Source: Physcomitrium patens
Taxonomy: Eukaryota; Streptophyta; Bryopsida; Funariales; Funariaceae
Assembly (NCBI RefSeq): GCF_000002425.4
Contig: NC_037262.1
Location: forward strand, 7,872,998 to 7,936,997
Length of the DNA: 64,000 nucleotides
Direction: 5' to 3'
Below the pieces are notes generated by a model. It searched no databases and was not told where the DNA came from. It was given only the letters and a program-made list of their open reading frames with translations. How positions within the stretch are numbered: position 1 is the stretch's first letter; every line of letters starts with the position of its first letter. Of the stretch, positions 1 to 10,258 are shown in pieces. Both the position numbers and the translations under genes were made by a program.

Positions 1-355
1 CCACACATGTTGTTAGCTTGAAGATCAAGCTAACTATGTGGCCCACACGTAGAAAAACTTGCCTTGTAAGTCAAGGCATGTGTCCTACAAAGTCAACACA
101 TATTGGAGGTCCTATAGAACGTCGCCACGTAGCCCCTAGTTAGATAGTATATATAGAGACAAGAGTGAAGGCTTCTTCACTCTTGTCAACTCCTTTCTTG
201 CTTCTAGTCCAGGTTCAAGAGTCTTTAGTTTCTTGTCTTGTGGCAATAGCCATTCCAGTTTCCTTTTAATATACCTACTTGTTTATATTTTGACTTATTA
301 TATCGAGATAGCCTTTTGGTGTATATTTTCCCTCATCGAGTCTTTGTCCTTGACA
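1..355 (+). repeat. Family A LTR, 3' part, cut by the window edge
   Basis: Matches the right-hand part of the family A LTRs at 42810-43346 and 38107-38700: the same order of the blocks for leaving-the-gene direct repeats, the 'tatatagagacaagagtgaag' box and the final TTGACA. It also matches, at roughly 90 percent by eye, the reverse complement of 10305-10450. It ends at TTGACA and the very next bases are family D reverse transcriptase, so this LTR is inserted in, or recombined with, a family D pol gene. Its left part lies outside the window. Confidence 0.8.
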
Positions 356-1935
356 CAAGAGGCTACAAATTCTGTGGCACACATGATGAATAGAATGCAT
401 AAGGTACTAAGAGATTTTATTCCAAGAATAACAATGCCTTTTCTAGATGATGTGCCAATTAAGGGATGTGAAGAAGAAAGAAAAGATGAGACTTTGGATT
501 CAAAGGGATGTAGGATGTTTGTGGCAAATCATATTGAAGATTGTGAGAAGATTTTGAAAAGATTGGAAGAAGTTCATTTAACCTTATCGAGGATAAAATC
601 AATGTTTGGAGTAAAAGAAATTTTAGTAGTAGGACACATGTGTGGTTCATATGGACGTAAGCCAAGTATAGAAAAGATTGATATTATTAAAAAGATGAAA
701 GAATATAAAAATATAACGAAAGTGAGAAGATTTTTAGGAGCATGTATTTTCTATCATATATGGATACCTTACTTTACACATATAGCAGATCCATTGTATG
801 AGTTATTAAGAAAGAATCAAAAATTTCAATGGAAAAAAGAACAACAGAAAGCTATGGAAAAATTGAAAGAACTTCTTTCTTTATATCCAACTTTGAAGAA
901 AGTAAATTATGAAGGTGGAAGGCCAGTGGTATTAACAGTTGATGCAAGTCCAATTGAAATAGGTTGGACGGTTGGACAAGATGATGAACAAGGGAATAGA
1001 TATGTAATAAGATTTGGAGGAAAGGTATTGAATTCTAGGCAAAGGACATATGCGCAAATCAAAAGAGAATTATGGGGTGTAGTAATAGCTATGAAAAATG
1101 AAAAAGAGTACTTGATTGGGGCATCAATAGTTATAGAAACAGATTGTCTACCTTTGTTAGGCATGATTACAAGTTGTTCAACTCCTGATATTGCTATGTT
1201 GAGGTGGATAGCATATATCAAATCTATGAATCCAGAATTTAAACATATTGCAGGGAGAGAAAATTCAATTGCAGATATGTTATCAAGAGCGAGGTATAAT
1301 GATGAAAAAAAGATGATTGATTTAGAAGATGATGTGGGTACAAATTTTTATACCAATGCGTTATCAAAGGAGAAGGGTGTATGTTTTAATATACCATTGA
1401 AAATATTTTTAAGAGATTTATATGAAAATGAATGGAAAGATGTTGAAGAGTATTTGAGCACATTAAAGCGACAAAAAGGTTGGACGGATCAAGAATTTAA
1501 GAAAATCCGTAAGAAAGCCTATAGATATTTTTTACATGATGGATATTTATGGAAGCATCCAAAAAAGAGAAGAGAAGTACCACAAAGGATAATATGTGGT
1601 TTAGAAGCTCAACAAAAGATTATTAAAGAATTTTATGAAAATTTATAGACAGGGCATCGAGGTATTTGGACAACATTCACTAAGTTAAGAGAAAAATATT
1701 GGTGGAAGGGAATGTACAAAGACATAGCAAAATTTGTAGAATCTTGTGAGACTTGCCAAATATATTCAAATATTTGGCATCGAGATGGATTACATCCAAC
1801 ATACCCTTTGGCTTTATATTACAAATGGATGGTGGATTTAGTGGCAATGCCTATGTGACTTGGACAAATGAAGTATTTAGTACTTGCACGAGAAGATTTA
1901 TCAAATATGGTTGAAGGACGAGCATTAAAAATTTT
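356..1935 (+). pseudogene. Family D Ty3/Gypsy pol fragment: RT C-terminal half, RNase H, integrase N-terminus
   Basis: An open frame runs 233-1648 (471 codons); its first 41 codons are LTR-derived and the pol part starts near 356. It opens inside the RT palm (EATNSVAHMM), followed by FLDDVPIKG, the YxDD-box equivalent of this lineage. RNase H shows all four expected acidic residues: TVDASP, KRELWG, IETDCLPLL and NSIADMLSR. After a TAG at 1646-1648 the same frame continues with the integrase zinc-binding region (GHRGIW ... CETCQ) and reaches REDLSN before it breaks at about 1935. This is the best kept pol copy in the window. It lacks the RT N-terminus, protease and integrase core. The upstream Met codons belong to the LTR, so this is not a natural start. 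Confidence 0.85.
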
Positions 1936-1983
1936 GATAACATAACTATAACCATAAACCTACAAAATTATCTTAGAAATATA

Positions 1984-2280
1984 GTTAATAGTCAAAGGGG
2001 TAGAAAAATTAAAGGGTACTAATGCTGCCTTTTAGAAAGGTGACTTCTATTTACTTTGTAGTACCATAAGTAAGGCAAATCAAAGTAGATTGGAAAAATA
2101 AATGATATAGGCATCTTTAGAAGAAAGTTAAGAGTAAATTCTAGAAAAAATTACTTAGAAAAACTAGATATTGATACCCGGAGAGGGCCGGTTATGAACT
2201 AGGGTCGAAATCAGACCCTGAGGCACAAAACCGAGTCTCAACGACGACTCCGGAGTTCTTTTGGAGATCGGAGAGTGAAT
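1984..2280 (+). other. Possible gag-like fragment with several stops
   Basis: One frame reads sensibly through about eight in-frame stops (for example VKGVEKLKGTNAAF, then GDFYLLCSTISKANQSRLEK, and at the end GTKPSLNDDSGVLLEIGE). Most stops are TAG, TAA or TGA where CAG, CAA or CGA would restore the frame. It lies between the broken integrase of one family D copy and the LTR of the next. I do not recognise the protein; a gag remnant is a guess from its position. Confidence 0.25.
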
Positions 2281-3544
2281 TTTGATAGCAGACTAAATAA
2301 GATTTCTATGAGCATTGATTTTGGATGATTTGGAGTTGATGTAACTTTGTAAGAGCTTTGCAAAGTCAAGGTTTGTTTCAGATGACTTGGGTTTTATGAA
2401 ATAAAATAGGGTTTATGTTTTGGGTAATTTCAAGAGTTTTGTAATAGATCTATGGATGAGATTTTGTGGATTTATGGTTATAGTTGTGTTTAATATGTGT
2501 CGTGAATTTGAGATTGATCTAACTGTTGAATTGAGGAATATTGAGGTTTAAGTAGGTCACGGTCTTAGAAAGTAGAATTTTAGATCCAATGGGGGTTTTT
2601 GAGATTTCTTGCAATCTATTGGTTGGATTGGAGTGAAACTTGTGTGAGAGGATATTAGACTTGTTTTTCTATGCGTATGAGAATTTTGAAATCAATCAAA
2701 CAATGCAAAGGAGAGATATTGGTTTTGGAAGATTGGCACCAAGATTGGAGAAGGAGGTCGGCCAATACCCGAGCATATTTTTGAGGATATCATCAATTTG
2801 GTAACTCCGATCCTTATCAATTTTTTTGTGCTTGTTTGAAACTTTTTTGTTTAGAAGTGTGCAAAATTTGAATGAAGATCAACGGTTTAATCATTAGTTA
2901 TTGAGGTTTAAATCTGTTGTAGGAATTATTAGGGTTTGGTTTAGGGTTTGGTTAGGATTTGGTTTGGGGTTTAGGATTTGGATTAGGATTTGATTTAGGA
3001 TTTAGGATTTGGATTAGGATTTGGTTTAGGATTTGGTTAGGGTTTGGTTTAGGATTTAGGATTTAAATTAGGGTTTGGTTTAGGATTCAGGGTTTGAATT
3101 AGGGTTTGGTTTAAGATTTAAGATTTGGATAGGGTTTGATTTAGGATTTAGGATTTGGTTAGGATTTGGTTTAGGATTTAGGATTTGGATTAAGATTTGA
3201 TTAGGATATAGGATTTGGATTAGGGTTTGGTTTAGGATTTGATTAGGGTTTGATTTAGGGTTTAGAATTTTATTAAGATTTAAGATTCAATTAGTTTGGT
3301 TTAAAGTTTGAATGAAGTTCAATAGGATTTTAACTAGAATTAAATTGAATTGAGATGTATTTGAATGACACTTGTGTTCTTTCTAATATTTCTTTAAAAA
3401 TTTCTATTATTTGTTTGAAATTTCTTTAAGATTTTTTTGAATTTGATTAATCTTGCTTAACATTATTATAGTCTAATTAGAGTATTGTTAATATTCTATT
3501 AGAATTAAAATTTTGTTATTGCAATTTCCATTCTTCCTTCCACA
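2281..3544 (+). repeat. Family D LTR (R-U5 part), upstream copy
   Basis: Collinear with 9400-10258 and with the reverse complement of 25385-25790. Shared landmarks are an actttgcaa/caaagtcaa block followed by AATAAA (about 2401-2407 here, 9546-9552 in the other copy), then a GGTTGTTTAGGGTTT-like block, and a pyrimidine-rich end CTTCCACA. The conserved AATAAA fits the R region of an LTR. The U3 part is not recognisable upstream of 2281. A 365-bp telomere-like array has expanded inside this copy. The left border is uncertain. Confidence 0.6.
2926..3290 (+). repeat. Degenerate telomere-like array (TTTAGGG/TTAGGATTTGG type)
   Basis: About 365 bp of interleaved TTTAGGG, TTTAGGA and TTTGG(T/A) words, all in the same orientation, with frequent G-to-A changes. 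The plant telomere repeat is TTTAGGG. It lies inside the U5 part of a family D LTR. The other family D copy has a single 'tagggttagg' followed by an AAAAT microsatellite at the same place. This points to local slippage expansion within an LTR, not to a healed chromosome end. Confidence 0.85.
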
Positions 3545-3822
3545 GCTAGGTGCCCGGAGCATTCTCAAGCAAGACTTCACGTATTACGACAATGTCTTAT
3601 CCATTGATTTTAGGACAACCTTATATTACGGCAACACGGATAGAAACAAAAGTACTTGACGATGGTTCTACTTATGCAAGGGTACGTAGTGAAGATGAAA
3701 GAAAAGTTGTACAATTTCTGATAGTACCTCCTAATCATGAACGGAATCGAGATAGGTTGAGGGAAAAAACATTGTCAAGGATTGTTGAAGGATTTAAGGA
3801 TTTTGGAGAAGTACCACTATAA
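3545..3822 (+). pseudogene. Family D internal start and protease C-terminal part
   Basis: Directly after the LTR end CCACA comes a conserved GCTAGGTGCCCGGAGCA block, also present in altered form at 10259-10275. It is a candidate primer-binding region, but I could not match it to a tRNA. The frame 3550-3822 then encodes LILGQPYITATRIETKVL and a following VRSxDxRKVVQFL stretch, the last strand and tail of a retroviral-type aspartic protease (the family's usual ILGxPxL motif). The catalytic D(T/S)G part and a gag gene are missing, so the 5' internal part looks deleted to within about 50 bp of the LTR. The apparent first codon is GTG after a TAG and is not a real start. Confidence 0.7.
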
Positions 3823-4382
3823 AGCAGGATTATGGAGGTATAAAAGAGGAGGTACTCTTGCGAGATGTAGGTACCTTTGATGTGAGTTTTATTGGTATTT
3901 TTTAGAATGGAAATATTATCTATAAGAAAGTTGATGATTCTAAAAGAAAAGAAAGAAAAAGATTATATAGTATTGAAAGGGAATTATGCAAGTTAGAGAT
4001 ATTAGAAGATGATGAGAAGATTTTAGGTGTTTATGAAGAAAATGGATTGGAAGATTCTTTAAAATTAATTACATCTATTAGATTAAGAGATAATAATAAG
4101 ATTATACAAATTCACTCAAGAGAGGTTTATACTATACTTGAATCTTTTCAAGCACCAAAAGTTATTGTAGAGATAAAATATAAAACAGTAGATAAAAAGA
4201 TAAAACCTATTGCCGGACCTTTACCAGAAGATTCTAAGGAACAAATGGAAGAAGCATCAAAAGAAGAGAGTTTAAGAGATCCAAAGAATATTGGACATTA
4301 GTTTACAAAAGAGACTTTTGATGAATTAAAGATTAGATGTGATGGTTCTTTATTTCCAATAGAAATTGAATATTTTAAAAAA
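3823..4382 (+). pseudogene. Family D protease-RT linker, frameshifted
   Basis: A short open piece (4047-4301) reads KYKTVDKKIKPIAGPLPED, an acidic Lys/Glu-rich linker and a final DPKNIGH, then a TAG, and continues in frame toward the RT. It joins the protease remnant (ends 3822) to the RT start (4383). The region between 3823 and 4046 is broken by frameshifts. No independent gene is indicated. Confidence 0.6.
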
Positions 4383-5340
4383 ATGCTTGCAAAACGAGGT
4401 AAATCATTTACGTTTGGATCTCATGAAATAGGATGTGTAGTTCCTAATATTATTGCTCCTATGGATATCTTTACAGTACCTCATGTGCCTTGGAACTTAA
4501 GGCCAATTTCTGTGCCAAGGACACATTTACCTAAATTGGTAGAATTATTGAAACAAAAGATGCGAATGAAAATTTTGGAGCCTTTTTTTGCTCCATATTC
4601 TAGTCGTTGGTTTACGATGCCTAAGAAAAATGGATCATTACGTTTTATTCAAGATATGCAGTGAATGAATGCAGTAATTATAAGAAATGCAAGTACATGA
4701 CCGTTAATAGATGAGTTTGTAGAAGCGTTTGCTGGAAGGATAATTTAGTCAATGGATGATTTATATTTGGATTATGATCAATTTCAACTTGCATATGGGA
4801 GTAGAAATCTAATAACAATGAGAATGCTACTTAGATTACTTAAAATGTGTACTCTCCCACAAGGTGCTACTAACTCAGTTACACATATGATGAATGGAAT
4901 GAACAAGGTACTAAGAGACTTCATTCCTAAAAAAACTATATCTTTTTTAGATGATGTTCCTATCAAAGGATGTAAATAAGGAAAAAAAATGAAACTTTAG
5001 ATGAGAAGGGGTGTGGCAAATATACTGTTGATTACATACAAGATTGTAAAAAGATTTTAACTCAACTTGAAGAGGTTCATCTTACACTTTTAGGAACAAA
5101 ATCTACATCTGGAGTACAAAAAGTTCTTATTGTTGGACATTTGTGTAGATTTTATGGGAGAAAGCCAGATCCAAGCAAAGTTGATGCAATTGGAAGGATG
5201 AAGGATTCATGTGACTCTTTAATTGTAGTACGTAAGTTTTTAGGAGCTTGTGTATTTTATCATATATGGATTCCTCATTATCCTTATGTAGCACATCCAT
5301 TGTATGAATTATTACATAAGGATTATCGATTTAAATGAAA
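4383..5340 (+). pseudogene. Family D reverse transcriptase, broken
   Basis: Frame 4383-4664 gives the RT N-terminal fingers (HVPWNLRPISVPRTHLPKL, then FFAPYSSRWF and MPKKNGSLRFIQDMQ). After a TGA at 4662-4664 and a TAG at 4747-4749 the frame continues with MDDLYLDYDQFQLA (first palm Asp region), TLPQGATNS and FLDDVPIKG (second palm motif with the two catalytic Asp). It is interrupted again at 4977, and 5141-5338 carries the RT thumb (RKFLGACVFYHIWIP, HPLYELLHKDYRF). At least four stops or frameshifts make it non-functional. Spacing and motifs match the copy at 356-1935, which keeps a longer open frame. Confidence 0.85.
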
Positions 5341-6060
5341 AAAAAAGTATACGGAAGCAATACAGAAGCTAAAGGTGTTATTGGTGACACCTCCAATTTT
5401 AAGAAGAATTGATTATGACTGTAATAGACAAGTAATTCTTACAATGGATACTAGTCCTATTGCTATTGAATGGGTTGTGGGTCAAGATGATTCAAGTTGA
5501 AATAGATTTGCAATTCAATTTGGAGCTAAAATTTTACGTACTCGTCAACGTGTATATTTGCAAGTCAAAAGAAAACTTTGGGAAGTTATTTCGGCTATGA
5601 AAGCTAAAAGAGATTATTTGATTGGTGCAGTAGTAGTAATTGAAATGGATTACTTGCCATTACTTAGAATGATTACTAATTGTTCAACGTTGGATATTGC
5701 AATATTAAGATGGATTGCTTATATTAAGTCATTAAATCTAAAATTTAAGCATGTTGTTGGAAAAGACAATTTAATAGCAAACATGCTATCTCGAGTAAGA
5801 TATGAAAGAGAAGACAAAATGGTTGAAGATATTGATGATGTTGGATCAAAATTCTATTCAATATCAAATCTTAACAAAGAAGACAAGCTATTTCTTGAAG
5901 AAAATTATAAAAGAGAATTATTGGATATTGGTCATTATTTGAATACCTTGACTAAGCTAGAGAATTGGTCTATAGAAAAATTTAAACAAATAAGAAAAAA
6001 AACATATGGATTTTTGCTTCAAGAAAGATTCTTATAGAAGAGACCAAAGAAAAGAATTGG
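5341..6060 (+). pseudogene. Family D RNase H and linker, broken
   Basis: The frame starts near 5380 (TPPILRRIDYD) and runs through TMDTSPIAIEW, a TGA near 5498, then 5558-6037. Compared with the copy at 356-1935, active-site acids are lost: KRKLWE replaces KRELWG, and NLIANML replaces NSIADML (Asp to Asn). IEMDYLPLL keeps its Asp. The C-terminal linker rich in Lys and Glu leads to the integrase. The enzyme would be inactive even with the stops repaired. Confidence 0.8.
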
Positions 6061-6061
6061 A

Positions 6062-7296
6062 ATGCCACAAAGAGTGATAGGTAATAAGAAAGAGAAACAA
6101 AAATTATTAATGGGGTTTCATGATAGTTTATGGATAAGACATAGAGGAATTTGGGCTACTTTTGCTAAACTTAAGGAACGATATTGTTGGAAAAATATGT
6201 ATCGAGATGTGCTCTTATTTGTAGGGTCATGTGAAATTTGTCAAACATATTCTAATATACAACATCAAGATGGTCTTTGTCCTATATATCCTCTAGCTAT
6301 TTATTTTAAATGGATTGTTGATTTGGTTATTATGCCAATCGAGTTATGACAAATGAGATATTTGGTCTTAATTCGTGAAGATTTATCAAATCAAGTAGAA
6401 GGAAGAGCATTGAGAACAAAATCTATGGAAGAAATTTGTAGATTTTTGCTTGAAGATGTTATTTGTCACTACGGATGTATAAGAAAAATCACTGCAGATC
6501 GTGGAGAATTAAATGCACAAAAAGCTCATGAATTCTTTGAAAGATGTGGAATTAAACTATCACTTATTATTGCTTATAATCCTGAAGAAAATGTAAAAAG
6601 TGAGTGTGATCACCCACCGATTGTAAAAGCATTAGTTAAAGCTTGTAATGGGAAGGTTAGAGAATGGCTACGACTTTTGGCATTTGCATTATGGGCTGAT
6701 TGAATAACTCATAGCTCAGTAACAGGATATATGCCTATTGAATTTATGACAGGTCAAAAATCAATTATGCCAATTGAGAAAAAGGTACTTACTTAGAGTG
6801 TGCTTCCATAGAAAGATTGATTGACAAGAGAAGAACTTCTAGCTATTAAAATTCAACAATTAGAGCAAAGATCGGAAGATGTGCAAATAGCATTAGAAAG
6901 GCTAAAAAGGCCAAGGTTAAAAATAAGGTATGATTTGATAAGCAACATCGATTGAGGCCTAAAGCAATTGAAGAAGGTGATTGGATTTTGGTCTATGATA
7001 GTAGCTTGGACAATCAACATAGTACTTTAAGAAAGTTTTCTAAACAATGGTTTAGACCGTATGTGGTAACAACTATTCATGATAATGTAACTTACTCATT
7101 GCGGGAGTTAGATGTAATAAGCTTAAAAATACCAATTATAAGGAAGCGAGTAAAAATATTTAAAAAAAGATACACAGAAATAAATATAGAAGACCTTGGT
7201 GAAGATATAGCTATTCCTCAACAAGAAGATGAATTTGACATAGATAGTAAAAATAATGAAGAAGATTTGGATGAAGATTTGGAGAATGTGTTATGA
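6062..7296 (+). pseudogene. Family D integrase, three broken pieces
   Basis: Piece 6062-6349 holds the zinc-binding HHCC region (FHDSLWIRHRGIW ... CEICQ). Piece 6353-6703 holds the catalytic core: WIVDLV in the previous piece supplies the first Asp, ITADRGELNA the second, and NPEENVKSE the Glu, with about 35 residues between the last two (DD35E spacing). Piece 6952-7296 is the C-terminal SH3-like region and an acidic tail (GDWILVYDSSLDNQHSTLRK, KRVKIFKKRY). A close relative of this last piece is on the minus strand at 26599-27012. No chromodomain follows, unlike family A. Stops near 6350, 6702 and 6797 break it. Confidence 0.85.
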
Positions 7297-7340
7297 ATCA
7301 AACAACAACTCAATTATTTGGTGCATACTAGACGATGCAC

Positions 7341-7358
7341 AGATTTAGAGGGAGTAGA
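7341..7358 (+). other. Candidate polypurine tract of family D
   Basis: Purine-rich AGATTTAGAGGGAGTAGA immediately precedes TGTCGTGTTGC, the proposed LTR start. The reverse copy has the same arrangement (minus strand, 26530 down to 26511, then TGTCGTATTG). A purine tract abutting TG is the usual start of second-strand synthesis at a 3' LTR. Confidence 0.5.
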
Positions 7359-7479
7359 TGTCGTGTTGCAACACGACTATATGGTAAAAATATAAATGAA
7401 AAAGATTTATTAATATTTAGTCATCGTGGATGTTAGAAACAGTGGCCAATTCTAGTGCCAATATTCAGGGGTCAGTTAA

Positions 7480-7900
7480 TGTCAGCCCATTGTAATTGTA
7501 TCATTAAACGTGACAACAGCGTATGTTCCACCGGCGTCATCGAACCAAGTACCCTCTATACCAACAGGACAACCTGGATCATTTTCCAACCCTACATGGA
7601 ACAAGCCTAGTAGTGTATAGGGATTGTAAGCAGTCAGGCCATACTTATCAGCAATGTAATCCTCCATCCAATTTCAATAAACGAGATAAGCAGATCCAAA
7701 GCCAAAGAAAAATTGAGGAGATAAATCAAGGACCTCAAGATTCTCTGATTAACGGGTGGAATGTGTCTAAGCTATTCTTATCAAGAGTCAAAAAAAGAAG
7801 AAAGGACCAATTCAATAATTTGGTGAGTCTAATGCGAAGGGCTAATTTGACCCAATTATGGGACATCCAATCCAGGTCCTATTACGAGCCTCTTACCTAG
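7480..7900 (+). pseudogene. Gag-like frame with a CCHC zinc knuckle, downstream of integrase
   Basis: The frame 7523-7900 includes YRDCKQSGHTYQQC, which has the C-x2-C-x4-H-x4-C spacing of a retroelement zinc knuckle with the first Cys changed to Tyr. A basic stretch (SRVKKRRKDQ) and RRANLTQLWDIQSRSYYEPL follow. Just upstream, in another frame, is a Pro/Ser/Thr-rich piece (VPPASSNQVPSIPTGQPGSF) that looks like the linker before a knuckle, so one frameshift separates them. The reverse D copy (26480 down to 26040) keeps the same order. In ordinary Gypsy elements gag lies upstream of protease, so its place after integrase needs an explanation: LTR-borne, or a tandem copy. Confidence 0.5.
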
Positions 7901-8080
7901 TATAGGACTTGACTCAGTTGGGCAACTCAATGAGGTCCCAATAATGGAGGCTTTGGTTCTGTCTCAAGCTATTCTATTCTCTATGCCATTCTAGGGGAAA
8001 CATCCTTTCTGGGATAAGATCTTAGAGACAGGAATTCTAGGAAAGAGCCATTGGCTGTTCCAATTCGGAGTCCAATGCGG

Positions 8081-9160
8081 TGTCGAGGTAGAGAGAGTTT
8101 GCCTCAAGAAAATGCTGGGCTTCTAGCTGTCACTAATTATTCAATCAAGCTTGAAAATAAAGGAAGCCCTAAGTTTATATATAATTTTTCCCTTTTGATT
8201 AATTACACCAAATACACAATCCTCAAGTAACTCACAACTTCCAAAATATGATAAAATCTTCTAAAACCTTGTTTATTCTTATGTGGAGATTTTTCTGAAC
8301 TTCAATACTTCATATCTCCTAATCCGACCGTCCAAACAAACTCAAATTTTACATGAAGTACTGATGTATTTTTGTTAACTTCTACAACAAATTTCAACCG
8401 CAAATTCATTGCAGATCTTGAGATAACTTGAAAGCCCTAATAGTCGCTTCAAACCCTTTTCTTTATACATCTACGTGCAATTTTCTTCATATCTCACAAA
8501 ATATAAGCTCAAATGCTACGAAATTTGTATGTATAGCTTCTTAACACAAAAATTTACATTCTCCAAAAGTTTGAGCCAAAAACTCATCCGAATACTTAAG
8601 TTATGGCTCCAACCATTACTACAAACAAAACCGCTTACTTTCTACCTTTGATTTAGAAGCGCCGCCTTCAATTCCTTACAACTCCTTCATATGAACTCCA
8701 AGAGCAATAATTCTTTCATGAAAGATGTAGGTCTTGAAATCGCCGTTCCAATTGCACCTTTCGATCTTCAAAAGCTGCTGTAAAACTCGTCGTACTCTCA
8801 AAAAAGTAATAGTATGTCTTAAATAAACACCTTAACTTCAAACGGCTATAACTTTTTTATCCTAACTCCAAATCTTCTAATTTTTGCACACAAATTGTAC
8901 CCCAAATCCTAAACTTTACAATCCTAGCTTGTAATCTCCAAATGCCCTTGAAAGAGGAACCCTAATCCCTAATAAGGCCTCGGGCAGCCTCCTTGAAGCC
9001 CATTAGGCATAGCCTTCGACCAATAGAGATGAAGTTCCCCATTCCTTGCCTTCATCCAACCATGCTTTGCTTTTATCCCTCTCAATTAACCTCCTATTAG
9101 TTTAGATTTTCATCCTTAGTTTTCCACCTTCTCCCAAGGCTTCATACTAAATATTTAGGT

Positions 9161-9195
<35 letters not shown>

Positions 9196-9349
9196 GTCAA
9201 AATCAAAAGAAGTAAAGAAAAAAAGTAAAGTTTCTTATACCAACTCCTTTTAATTTAATCTACTAGCCACTCTAATACACATCTAGATTTATCAACATAT
9301 AATATGTTTTAACTAATTTTTACATATTATAAGCATTTACAGTACGACA
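8081..9349 (-). mobile_element. Family B LTR (subtype 2), solo, inside the family D LTR
   Basis: 1269 bp with ends TGTCGAGGTAG and GTACGACA. It is the reverse complement, block by block, of the family B LTRs at 15435-16807, 24227-25384 and 27013-28254, and lies in the same orientation as 20030-21312. A landmark is the 'gcagcctccttgaagccca' block near 8988. Orientation is set by comparison with the copies that start TGTCGTGTTGTGG. The uninterrupted D copy near 26030 reads ccaa-GGCGA-aagaat where the flanks here read ccaa-TGCGG and GCTGA-agaat, consistent with a decayed 5-bp target duplication. It contains a (TA)n tract at 9163-9191. No internal genes are attached. Confidence 0.75.
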
Positions 9350-9993
9350 GCTGAAGAATAGGTGACTTCACTGAATTAAAAGAAAGAAGAGGAAAAGGAA
9401 GGGGGCATTCGGAGATCTAGATTTTGGAGTCGAAGAGCTAGCTTCAAGTTCCTTCAAATGACGTAGAATTGGATTTCATAGGATTTGGGAGGACTTTGCA
9501 ATCGTTGCTCAAAGTCAATGTTTGTACTGGTGAATTGGATTTTTTGTAATAAAGTAACGGTTGGTACTCTTGACTGTTTTGTGAAATTGGAGAAACTTCT
9601 GTGGTTGAAATTTAGAGGTGTCTAGAGGATTGAGTATGCCAAGTGCATGCAAAAGTTTGTGTTAAAATAATGGAACAGATAGAGAATATTTGACCATTAG
9701 TGTAAAGAGGTATCGGAAGTTAGCAGATTGAGGTTGTTTAGGGTTTCTGTAATATCTAGAGATCTACCAACTGGAATAAGGTGATTTTTGGTATGGTAAG
9801 TTGAAGACTTCTAGGCGGCAGTCAAGATACATCAATATGGATTAACGGCATTTTCTTACAATCTGTAAGTTAGATTAGATTGAAACTTCTTGAACATTAA
9901 GAAGGCTTGCAAAGATATTAGTGGTAGAAGTTTACAACAATCGGATGGTCAGATTGAGAATTATAGCTTGCTGAAGCTCACTGTCTAGGGTTA

Positions 9994-10080
9994 GGATTAA
10001 AAATAAAATAAAATAAAAATAAAATAAAAATAAAAATAAAATAAAAAAATAAAAAATAAATAAAAAAATAAAAATAAAAA
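9994..10080 (+). repeat. (AAAAT)n microsatellite in family D U5
   Basis: Imperfect AAAAT/AAAAAT repeats follow 'tagggttagg'. They occupy the position of the telomere-like array in the upstream LTR copy (2926-3290). Confidence 0.9.
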
Positions 10081-10258
10081 CTATCAAATAACAAAAGACT
10101 TTATACTTATAATATCTTGAAGTTATTAAAAATAGTTTTTTTAAGTACTTTGCATTAAGATTAAGCTTGTATATTGAAATCCGAAATAGTTTGTATTTAA
10201 ATAGTTGAAATCCACTAACCTATCTGGATACTTATAAAATATTATTTTATCTTCCACA

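Larger units (their letters stand above)
7359..10258 (+). mobile_element. Family D 3' LTR, split by a family B LTR
   Basis: Starts TGTCGTGTTGCAACA after a purine tract and ends CTTCCACA at 10258, as the upstream LTR does at 3544. Removing the family B insertion (8081-9349) leaves about 1630 bp. The reverse copy at 25385-26510 is collinear across the insertion point, so it shows the empty site. The stretch 7480-8080 contains a gag-like zinc-knuckle frame, which is odd for U3; the alternative is that 7359 onward is the gag end of a further tandem copy. The U5 part contains an AAAAT microsatellite. Confidence 0.6.

Noticed and set aside
2926-3290. A true telomere or chromosome-fusion site.
   Set aside because: The array lies inside an LTR that has a collinear sister copy on both sides of the position; the repeats are degenerate and no subtelomeric sequence is seen.
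7482-7667. A 61-codon minus-strand frame (MEDYIADKYGLTAYN...) looked like a captured cellular gene fragment.
   Set aside because: The plus strand of the same bases carries a Pro-rich linker and a CCHC zinc knuckle kept in the reverse family D copy, so the minus frame is most simply its shadow.
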